Assembly (NCBI GenBank): GCA_031264885.1
Contig: JAISDM010000291.1
Coordinates: 1-5,207 of the forward strand
Length of the DNA: 5,207 bases
DNA from: Peptococcaceae bacterium
GTDB taxonomy: Bacteria; Bacillota; Peptococcia; DRI-13; UBA5745
Direction of reading: 5' to 3'
Position 1 is the first letter of the stretch. Every line of letters begins with the position of its first letter. This document shows, in pieces, positions 1 through 5,207 of this stretch. Position numbers and translations under genes: made by a program. The notes below the pieces were generated by a model. It was not told the origin of the DNA, made no database searches, and was given only the letters and a program-made list of their open reading frames with translations.

Positions 1-54
1 TCTTTGATGTAGTGCTGTGAATCTGGGGTTTAAGAGAGTGTGTGAAGAGACGGG

Positions 55-97
55 AAACAAGAACACCTTTGCGCAAGCGCAAAGGTGTTCTTGTTTT
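55..97 (+). terminator. Rho-independent terminator of an upstream gene outside the window
   Basis: The arms at 55-74 and 77-96 are perfect 20-base reverse complements. The realistic fold is a 13-bp core (61-73 with 78-90), rich in G and C near the top, closed by a CAAG tetraloop at 74-77 and followed by the T-rich tail TTGTTTT at 91-97. That is the standard intrinsic terminator layout on the forward strand. All three forward frames contain a stop within the first 20 bases (5-7, 10-12, 18-20), so a forward gene ending there would sit 35 to 50 bases before the hairpin, a normal distance. The A-rich left flank gives a short, interrupted T-run on the reverse strand, so weak termination in that direction is possible too. 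Confidence 0.85.
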
Positions 98-215
98 GCG
101 TGTGTATACGAAGGAGCGATAATAAGCATTGTGGCAAACAAGCAGGCGTATATCGGCTTACGGGATGATAACTTTTAACGCGATACCCTCTGAAATAGTA
201 ATGATTCATTCAGGA

Positions 216-283
216 CTATTTGTGAACTACACTGCATAAACATTGAAAAACCATACATAATATGATATGCTGTTCACAAATAG
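216..283. promoter_or_regulatory. 12-bp perfect inverted repeat bracketing the ATPase promoter (operator pair or SD-sequestering hairpin)
   Basis: CTATTTGTGAAC at 216-227 is the exact reverse complement of GTTCACAAATAG at 272-283, with 44 bases between the arms and 56 bp between arm centres. A further 5-bp match inside (GCATA 234-238 with TATGC 266-270) would extend a stem in RNA. The putative promoter lies between the arms. The right arm covers the expected transcription start and the first two bases of the AGGAGG ribosome binding site. Two readings fit: paired protein-binding half-sites controlling the ATPase gene, perhaps by looping, or, if transcription starts upstream of 216, an RNA stem that hides the ribosome binding site. 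An 11-base palindrome (AATGATTCATT, 200-210) lies just upstream. The repeat is seen directly; its role is inferred. Confidence 0.6.
243..271 (+). promoter_or_regulatory. Putative sigma-A type promoter of the ATPase gene
   Basis: A -35 box TTGAAA (243-248, 5 of 6 consensus bases) is followed after 17 bases by TATGCT (266-271, 4 of 6), which carries an extended -10 TG one base upstream (263-264). Transcription would begin near 277-279, leaving a leader of only about 18 bases before the ATG at 296. A competing choice is TATGAT at 261-266 (5 of 6) with the weak -35 TAAACA at 237-242 and an 18-base spacer. The region is strongly AT-rich compared with the genes. This is a pattern match only. Confidence 0.55.
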
Positions 284-287
284 GAGG
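282..287 (+). promoter_or_regulatory. Ribosome binding site of the ATPase gene
   Basis: AGGAGG is a full Shine-Dalgarno match placed 8 bases before the ATG at 296, which fixes that start. Its first two bases belong to the right arm of the inverted repeat at 272-283, so access to it could change if that arm is paired or bound by a protein. Confidence 0.85.
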
Positions 288-295
288 CGATTTGC

Positions 296-1519
296 ATGGA
301 TGGCTTGATACTACGTCCGCAATACCTTGACCAGCTGACCGGCTTCAGGGATAAACATCTTATCAAGGTTGTGACCGGTATCCGCAGGTGCGGCAAATCC
401 ACGCTGCTTGATCTTTACACGGATTATTTAAAAAAACAAGGAGTGGAGGAACGGCAGATCATCCGGCTCAATCTGGAATTCCCCGAATATCATGAGCTGC
501 AAACCTATATGCAATTGTACCGCTATATCAAAGAGCGAATGCAGGAAGACTGCATGAACTACATCATCATTGATGAAGTTCAGACTGTGCCGGAATTCCA
601 AAAAGCGGTGGATGGCTTGTATGTTCACAAAAACTGCGACGTTTATATCACCGGTTCCAACGCCTATATCCTGTCCGGCGATTTAGCGACGCTGCTTTCG
701 GGCCGTTATGTGGAGATAAAAATGCTGCCTCTGTCTTTCCGCGAATATATCACCGCCCGGGGCGGATCGGGCGATCTGATCATCAAGTACCGGGATTACT
801 TGGAGAATAGCTCCTTTCCGTATGCTCTGGAGCTTTCCCGCAAAAAGGATATTCGCGCTTACTTGGGCAGCATTTTTGACTCGGTGATTCTGAAAGACAT
901 TGTTATGCGTAAGAAAATCGCGGACGTACCCAGTTTGCAAAGCCTCACACGCTTCGCTTTTGACAATATCGGCAATCTTATGTCGTCCACGAGAATCGCG
1001 AACGCTATGACTTCAGGCGGCAAAAAAATTTCCGTGCATACAGTGGAAAATTATCTGGAGGCGCTTACCGAGAGTTTTATTCTCTATAAAGCGAACCGGT
1101 ATGATGTGAAAGGAAAGCAACAATTGGTCACAGGCGCAAAATACTATATTTCCGATATTGGTTTACGGTATTATCTTTTAGGCAGTAAAGCCGCCGACAT
1201 GGGGCGCGTCCTCGAAAATATCGTGTATTTGGAACTGTTCCGCAGAGGATACGAGGTATATGTGGGGAAAGCAGACAACGCTGAGGTGGATTTCGTTGTC
1301 AACGGGGAAAACGGCAAGGAATACTATCAGGTCGCCTACACCGTGGAGGGTGAATCGGGCGCGGGCAGCGGTAAATCTATTCTGGATCGGGAGCTTGCGC
1401 CGCTCAACGCGATACGCGACCATAATCCGAAGTATCTGTTGACTATGGATTTTTCGCCGAACGTATCTCACAATGGAATCCGGCAGATCAACGCGCTGGA
1501 CTGGCTGTTGAGCGAATAA
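296..1519 (+). CDS. ATP-binding protein, AAA_14 domain plus DUF4143 domain
   Basis: A 407-residue P-loop ATPase of the widespread AAA_14/DUF4143 type, normal in length for the family and probably cytoplasmic, as no signal peptide or membrane segment is seen. The AAA part has a Walker A motif GIRRCGKST (residues 28-36), a Walker B strand YIIIDE (89-94) and a sensor-1-like strand YITGSN (117-122), followed by the family pattern LSGRY (134-138). The middle (about 210-265) looks like the usual winged-helix segment. The C-terminal DUF4143 part has YYISDIGLR (283-291), LENIVYLEL (306-314), EVDFVV (330-335) and YQVAY (344-348). DUF4143 is, as I recall, related to the PD-(D/E)XK nuclease fold, but here Q345-V-A347 occupies the place of the E-x-K motif, so nuclease activity is doubtful. 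The cellular role of this family is not established. The gene stands alone, with its own promoter and the inverted repeat in front of it, and converges on the transporter genes. It looks less GC-rich than they do, which would fit separate acquisition but does not prove it. Confidence 0.93.
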   Translation: MDGLILRPQYLDQLTGFRDKHLIKVVTGIRRCGKSTLLDLYTDYLKKQGVEERQIIRLNLEFPEYHELQTYMQLYRYIKERMQEDCMNYIIIDEVQTVPEFQKAVDGLYVHKNCDVYITGSNAYILSGDLATLLSGRYVEIKMLPLSFREYITARGGSGDLIIKYRDYLENSSFPYALELSRKKDIRAYLGSIFDSVILKDIVMRKKIADVPSLQSLTRFAFDNIGNLMSSTRIANAMTSGGKKISVHTVENYLEALTESFILYKANRYDVKGKQQLVTGAKYYISDIGLRYYLLGSKAADMGRVLENIVYLELFRRGYEVYVGKADNAEVDFVVNGENGKEYYQVAYTVEGESGAGSGKSILDRELAPLNAIRDHNPKYLLTMDFSPNVSHNGIRQINALDWLLSE

Positions 1520-1564
1520 GACTCAATCCCTCATTGCGTACCCAATTTTACAGGCCGCGTTATT

Positions 1565-3244
1565 TCATGGCTTCCGGGCGGACAGTTTCCCGTCCGACAG
1601 TTCAAAGACGCGGTCGCAGCCGGTGAGAGTGGAGGGGCGGTGGGACACAATGATCATCGTTTTGTCTTTGTTTTCTTCGTACAGTGTTTTTAACAGGCTC
1701 TTTTCGTTAAAAATGTCCAGGCTGCTGGTGGGTTCGTCCATTACAATTACATCCGGATTGAGTATCATCACCCGCGCCAGGCCGACGCGCTGTTTCTCTC
1801 CGCCGGACAGCCGGCTCGCGGTTTCACCCATTTGTGTTTCATAGCCGTCGGGCAAGGTCATAATGAAATCATGGAGGCGGGCTTGTTTCGCGGCTCGGAT
1901 GATATCTTCCCGGTTGGCTTCGGGTTTGCCGAACGCGATGTTGGCTGCGACGGTGTCGTCAAAAATGAAGGTATCCTGCTCCAACAGCGCGATTTTGGCG
2001 CGCAGGCTTTGCAGAGATAATCTCCGCAGGGGAATGCCGTTGATCAGAATCTCTCCTTCGGTCACATCCCAGAACCGAAGCAGCAAACGTAAGACCGTTG
2101 ATTTGCCGATGCCGCTCTCTCCCATGATTCCGATTTTTTCGCCTTTTCGGATCGTGAGATTTAAACGGTTTAGAATTTGTCCGGAATTTTCATCATACCG
2201 GAAGGAGACGTCACGGAAGCGAATCTCATGGATTTGCGTTAATTCCTGGGGATCTTTGTCCTCCATGACGGCGGGTTCCGCGTCTTCCAGAGCAAAAACG
2301 CGTTCCGCGGCCGCATAGGTTTCAAGGAGGCTTGTGACTACCATCGTCAGCGATTGTGTGGAAGAAAAGGACGCGGATACCACAAAGGAGAGCACCACCA
2401 GAGAGACCGGGCTGCCTTCCCCTTGCCGCGCCAGGTAAGACGCGATGACCAGCAGCATGACCCGCGCCAGATAGATTAAGAATGTCGGGGCGGCGGCGAC
2501 GGTTTGCCGGTGCAGCGTCAAGAGACGCAGCGCGCGGTTGATCCGGGCGTTTTTCTTTTCCATAAACTCAATACGCTTAGCGCCGTATCCAAAAATCTGG
2601 ATGTCCCGAAGGCCCAGGACGCTTTCCAACACCAGAGATTTCAAGTCCCCCAGCTGCTTCCGGTATTGCGTGCCGATGCCGCGTCCGATCCGCATAGCCG
2701 CTAAAGGCATCAGAACGCTGATGATGAGATAAATCGGAAGCAGCGCCCAAACAAATAACGGGTGTATGCCGCCGGCAACGGTCAGGGTGATCGCCGGCAG
2801 CAATATGACTGTGAACGCGGGGCCGATGGTGTGGGCAAAAAAGAATTCGATGGTCTCAATATCGGCCACGGCGACGGAAAGGATGTCTCCTTTTTGACGG
2901 TCTATTAAGCGGGCGGGCGCCAGCCGGCAGAGCGTACGGAACATGCGAACCCGTTCCTGCGCCAGCAGCCGGTAGGCTCCGGCATGGGACAGATAACCTT
3001 CCCAGTAGCGGCACAGAACGACGAGCGCCACGCTCAGCAGTGTAAACGCGCCCCACCGGATGGGGGAACCGGGGGAACCGGACGCGGCGGCGCTTAGAAT
3101 GAACAGCGCGCCAAAGCCCATCAGCCCCAATTGGCTCACATTGCCAATGACACTGGCAAGGGTGGATTGGAACAGCAGTTTGCGCTGGTTTTTGGCGCGT
3201 TTCAACAGCCGGGCCGTCAGATAACGCAAGCTGTGCTTAGCCAT
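1565..3244 (-). CDS. ABC transporter, fused permease and ATP-binding protein, CydC-like
   Basis: A 559-residue ABC half-transporter with an N-terminal six-helix membrane domain (segments near 24-50, 63-84, 140-158, 161-184, 248-270, 279-305) and a C-terminal ATPase domain (about 340-559). The ATPase is complete: A-loop Y350, Walker A GESGIGKST (375-383), Q-loop Q423, signature LSGGEKQ (479-485), Walker B VIVMDE (499-504), D-loop SSLD (507-510) and H-loop H535. The stretch after helix 2, with RYWEGYLSHAGAYRLL (79-94), LAPARL (108-113) and KGDIL (118-122), resembles CydC, and the length fits (usually about 570). CydDC of E. coli is needed for cytochrome bd assembly; export of cysteine or glutathione and heme transport have both been proposed. 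Because cydAB is not seen, the substrate here stays open and other small molecules are possible. The ATG (3244-3242) overlaps the end of the CydD-like gene in ATGGCTAA, and a strong Shine-Dalgarno site precedes it. The two proteins should form a heterodimer in the cytoplasmic membrane. Confidence 0.93.
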   Translation of the reverse strand: MAKHSLRYLTARLLKRAKNQRKLLFQSTLASVIGNVSQLGLMGFGALFILSAAASGSPGSPIRWGAFTLLSVALVVLCRYWEGYLSHAGAYRLLAQERVRMFRTLCRLAPARLIDRQKGDILSVAVADIETIEFFFAHTIGPAFTVILLPAITLTVAGGIHPLFVWALLPIYLIISVLMPLAAMRIGRGIGTQYRKQLGDLKSLVLESVLGLRDIQIFGYGAKRIEFMEKKNARINRALRLLTLHRQTVAAAPTFLIYLARVMLLVIASYLARQGEGSPVSLVVLSFVVSASFSSTQSLTMVVTSLLETYAAAERVFALEDAEPAVMEDKDPQELTQIHEIRFRDVSFRYDENSGQILNRLNLTIRKGEKIGIMGESGIGKSTVLRLLLRFWDVTEGEILINGIPLRRLSLQSLRAKIALLEQDTFIFDDTVAANIAFGKPEANREDIIRAAKQARLHDFIMTLPDGYETQMGETASRLSGGEKQRVGLARVMILNPDVIVMDEPTSSLDIFNEKSLLKTLYEENKDKTMIIVSHRPSTLTGCDRVFELSDGKLSARKP

Positions 3245-4997
3245 GATTCACGCGCTCCTCCCCGTACCGCTCCATTTCGTTTTGTTCCGTCACCCATTGC
3301 CGGTACAGGCCCTCGCGCGCCATCAGTTCATCGTGGGCGCCGCTTTGGGCCGTCACGCCTTCGGACAGCACATAAATCCGGTGGGCTGAGCGGACGGTGG
3401 AAAGCCGATGTGAAATGACCAGCACTGTGCGGGACGCGGTCAGATCCGCGATGCACGCCCAAATCTCCCGTTCGCTCTCCGGATCAACGCTGGAGGTGGC
3501 CTCGTCAAAGAGCAAATAAGGCGCGCCGGAAAGCAGCGCGCGGGCGATACCGATCTTCTGCCTCTGGCCGCCGGACAGTTTGGCGCCCGCGTCGCCTACG
3601 TCCGATTGCAGTCCCATGGGTTGGGCCACCGTCCACTCTTTCAGGCGAACCTGTTCCAGCGCCTCCAGCAAAGCGGCGTCGTCCGCGTTCGGGGCGGCGA
3701 TCCGCAGGTTATCGGCGATGCTGCCGCTAAAAATCCCTACCGATTGGGGAACCAGAACAATCTTTTCCCTGCGGCGGTCCGGCGGGAGCCCGGCGCAATC
3801 CACGCCGTCGATCAATATCTGTCCCTCCAATGGGGTGATGAATCCCATCAACAGGGACGCCAATGTGCTTTTGCCGCAGCCTGATTGCCCTACCAACGCG
3901 GTTAGGGAGCCCTTGGCGATTTGCAGGTCAACCTTCCGGAGCGTCTCCCGCCTGTTTCCGTAACGGTAGGAGACGCCCCGCGCCTCAATACCTGACGAAC
4001 CGTCTGTTTTTTCTTCATCAGAGGGCGAATGGGATGGAGCGGACTCTCTTTCCAGAATCGCGGCTGCCTGCTCAGAGGCGGCCACGCCGGTAATCGCCTG
4101 ATGGGTTGCGTTCATCAGTTGACGGACAGAGGCGAAGAAGCTATAGGAAAGCATAAACACCATCAGCGCGTCGGACAGTGCCGCCGATCCGTTCCCGATC
4201 TGGACGCACATCAGAATCAGCGCCACAGCCACGGACAGGTATATGAGCGTATCGGTGAACAGGAACGCTGAGAAATTTAGCTTCATCATGTCCATAATCC
4301 TGCGGTTGAAATTCCCTGCTTTTTCCTCCAGGGATAGGGTTCGATCCCCGTCCCGGTTGAAGAGCTTGACGGTGGTGAGCGCGCGCAGACTCTCCAGATA
4401 ATAGGACGTCAGCTGTTGGAATCCGTTCCAATACCCTTTCTTCAACCGCTCCGTTTTCTTGCGGAAAAAGCTGCTGAGGAGAGGGATGGCGTAAGCCGCC
4501 GCAATCAAAAATACCGCGACGGGAAGATAAATATCCCGCAAAATAAAGAATAGGTAAACAGGCGCCGCCAAGCTGTAAAGCAGCGAGGAAAGATATTTGC
4601 TGTAGTAGATTTGCAGGGCTTCCACGCCGTCTGTGGCAGCGGTGACGACAGGGGTCACTCCGACGGTTTCCGCGCCAACGGCGTCGAGGCGCAGCAATTT
4701 GGAGAGGATTCCGCCGAATAGCGACCGGCGGGCTTTGACGATGCAGAGAAGCTCCGCTTCGCCCACCAAAATCTCCCCCGCGAGAACGACGGCGGCGAAG
4801 CGCAGAGCGCTAAAAATCGCGTTCCGGAACTGCTCCCCGGAAAACCGCGGATCAAAGAAATCGCCCAGTAACGCGGCGAGACTGCCCGCCAGCCCTGCGG
4901 TACCCATCAACACGACCAGTTTGACGACCGCCAACAAAAGAATGCGAGGCCACAATCCCCGTGAAAGACGCAGGAGCGTCCGATTAATCAACAGCAA
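3237..4997 (-). CDS. ABC transporter, fused permease and ATP-binding protein, CydD-like
   Basis: A 586-residue ABC half-transporter, first gene of the pair. The membrane domain has segments near 16-44, 60-85, 134-152, 156-176, 244-266 and 273-295; the segment TDGVEALQIYYSKYL (122-136) resembles CydD proteins, as does the length (usually about 580). A polar, poorly conserved linker (about 316-336, rich in Ser, Asp and Glu) leads to a complete ATPase domain: A-loop Y346, Walker A GQSGCGKST (370-378), Q-loop Q418, signature LSGGQRQ (474-480), Walker B YLLFDE (494-499), D-loop SSVD (502-505) and H-loop H530. With the CydC-like partner also intact, both ATP sites should be able to hydrolyse, unlike heterodimeric exporters that carry one degenerate site. 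The start is TTG, chosen because GGAGG lies 8 bases upstream, the membrane domain begins right after it, and an in-frame TAA stands 36 bases upstream at 5036-5034. CTG at 5021-5019 is the only other upstream near-cognate codon and has no good ribosome site. Specificity is unknown. A generic multidrug or amino-acid-type exporter is the main alternative. Confidence 0.92.
   Translation of the reverse strand: MLLINRTLLRLSRGLWPRILLLAVVKLVVLMGTAGLAGSLAALLGDFFDPRFSGEQFRNAIFSALRFAAVVLAGEILVGEAELLCIVKARRSLFGGILSKLLRLDAVGAETVGVTPVVTAATDGVEALQIYYSKYLSSLLYSLAAPVYLFFILRDIYLPVAVFLIAAAYAIPLLSSFFRKKTERLKKGYWNGFQQLTSYYLESLRALTTVKLFNRDGDRTLSLEEKAGNFNRRIMDMMKLNFSAFLFTDTLIYLSVAVALILMCVQIGNGSAALSDALMVFMLSYSFFASVRQLMNATHQAITGVAASEQAAAILERESAPSHSPSDEEKTDGSSGIEARGVSYRYGNRRETLRKVDLQIAKGSLTALVGQSGCGKSTLASLLMGFITPLEGQILIDGVDCAGLPPDRRREKIVLVPQSVGIFSGSIADNLRIAAPNADDAALLEALEQVRLKEWTVAQPMGLQSDVGDAGAKLSGGQRQKIGIARALLSGAPYLLFDEATSSVDPESEREIWACIADLTASRTVLVISHRLSTVRSAHRIYVLSEGVTAQSGAHDELMAREGLYRQWVTEQNEMERYGEERVNHG
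3255..3263 (-). promoter_or_regulatory. Ribosome binding site of the CydC-like gene, inside the upstream coding region
   Basis: Read on the reverse strand this is GGGGAGGAG, ending 10 bases before the ATG at 3244. It lies within the last codons of the CydD-like gene. A strong site plus an 8-base stop/start overlap points to coupled translation, which would keep the two subunits near 1:1. Confidence 0.75.
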
Positions 4998-5005
4998 TCC
5001 ATATA

Positions 5006-5010
5006 CCTCC
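5006..5010 (-). promoter_or_regulatory. Ribosome binding site that decides the TTG start of the CydD-like gene
   Basis: On the reverse strand GGAGG ends 8 bases before the TTG at 4997-4995. An ATG at 5002-5000 lies only 3 bases from the site and opens a different frame that stops after four codons, so the TTG is the functional start by spacing and by frame. A GATAAT at 5038-5033 could be a -10 box for the operon, but I find no convincing -35 box 16 to 18 bases before it. Confidence 0.75.
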
Positions 5011-5090
5011 GTTTCAGCCAGGGTACAAGTGAATTATCTTCAATCCGCAGTTCGGCGCAAATACCCGGCGGAGGGGGAGGATGCCGATCT

Positions 5091-5207
5091 TACGGCTCCG
5101 CGTTTTGAATTTCTACGGCTCAATTTGCTGCAAAAGCCAAACTCGCTCCGCTCAGACAGTGGCTTTTGCGGACGCAAATTTCGCCTAGAAATTCTAAAAC
5201 GCTCCGC
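5091..5207. repeat. Long imperfect inverted repeat, possibly a dispersed palindromic element cut by the window edge
   Basis: The two halves pair in four blocks: GCGTTTT (5100-5106) with AAAACGC (5196-5202); GAATTTCTA (5107-5115) with TAGAAATTC (5186-5194); AATTTGC (5122-5128) with GCAAATT (5174-5180); and GCAAAAGCCA (5130-5139) with TGGCTTTTGC (5160-5169). The loop is 5140-5159. The heptamer GCTCCGC occurs three times in the same orientation: at the left edge (5095-5101), in the loop (5145-5151) and at the right edge (5201-5207). TACGGCTC is also repeated directly at 5091-5098 and 5114-5121. The mismatches between the halves look like drift from an originally better palindrome. It lacks a terminal T-run on either strand, so a plain terminator is less likely than a repeat family member or an RNA structure upstream of the transporter operon. 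Confidence 0.7.

Noticed and set aside
98..123. Possible second promoter (TTTGCG at 95-100, 17 bases, GATAAT at 118-123)
   Set aside because: The -35 match is only 3 of 6 and overlaps the tail of the terminator. No gene starts at a suitable distance.
131..178. A 15-codon frame from a GTG between the terminator and the ATPase promoter
   Set aside because: AAGGAG at 111-116 is 14 bases from the GTG, too far for good initiation, and the peptide matches nothing I recognise. It is short enough to occur by chance.
683..940. Reverse-strand frame inside the ATPase gene
   Set aside because: It overlaps the conserved AAA region, lacks a ribosome site and shows no family features.
1573..1594. Short stem GGAC/GTCC type near the end of the CydC-like gene as a terminator
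   Set aside because: The stem is about 5 bp, lies inside the coding sequence and has no T-run on either strand.
1863..2318. Long forward-strand frame opposite the CydC-like ATPase domain
   Set aside because: It is the antisense shadow of a strongly conserved ABC domain, with Ser/Arg-rich composition, no ribosome site and no recognisable domain.
3580..3963. Long forward-strand frame opposite the CydD-like ATPase domain
   Set aside because: It is also antisense to conserved ABC motifs. The high-GC codons of the real gene leave the opposite strand free of stops.
5033..5060. Promoter for the transporter operon (TTGCGC, 16 bases, GATAAT)
   Set aside because: The -10 box is good but the -35 box matches only 3 of 6, so it was left as a remark under the ribosome binding site and not called as a feature.
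1..5207. CRISPR array, tRNA, rRNA, transposase or attachment site
   Set aside because: I found no regularly spaced repeats, no tRNA-like cloverleaf and no integrase or transposase coding sequence on either strand.

Overview
The window suggests a mid-GC member of the Firmicutes, probably class Clostridia. This is inferred from strong AGGAGG-type Shine-Dalgarno sites at all three genes, a TTG start with a good site in front of it, a compact intrinsic terminator, and protein families that are common there. No taxonomic marker gene is present, so this is only a likely placement.

Layout from left to right. Bases 1-20 close all three forward frames, so any upstream forward gene has ended by then. 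A perfect hairpin with a T-rich tail (55-97) is probably its terminator. Bases 98-215 hold nothing I can support. Bases 216-295 form a compact control region: a 12-bp perfect inverted repeat whose arms bracket a promoter, with the right arm running into the ribosome binding site. This serves the only complete forward gene (296-1519), an AAA_14/DUF4143-type ATPase of unknown role.

A 45-base convergent gap follows, then two reverse-strand genes read from right to left. They encode a pair of ABC half-transporters, CydD-like first (4997 to 3237) and CydC-like second (3244 to 1565). The second start codon overlaps the first stop by 8 bases, so the two are almost certainly co-translated and assemble as a heterodimer in the cytoplasmic membrane. 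Both nucleotide-binding domains keep all standard catalytic motifs. No cytochrome bd genes lie in the window, so the transported substrate cannot be read from context.

Upstream of the transporter pair, bases 5091-5207 contain a long imperfect inverted repeat with the heptamer GCTCCGC at its two edges and in its central loop. It looks like a copy of a dispersed palindromic repeat and may run past the window edge.

I see no clear sign of a new multi-gene system. The ATPase and the transporter pair converge and have separate control regions. The points most worth a second look are the promoter-bracketing inverted repeat, the palindromic repeat at the right edge, and the altered nuclease-like motif in the ATPase.
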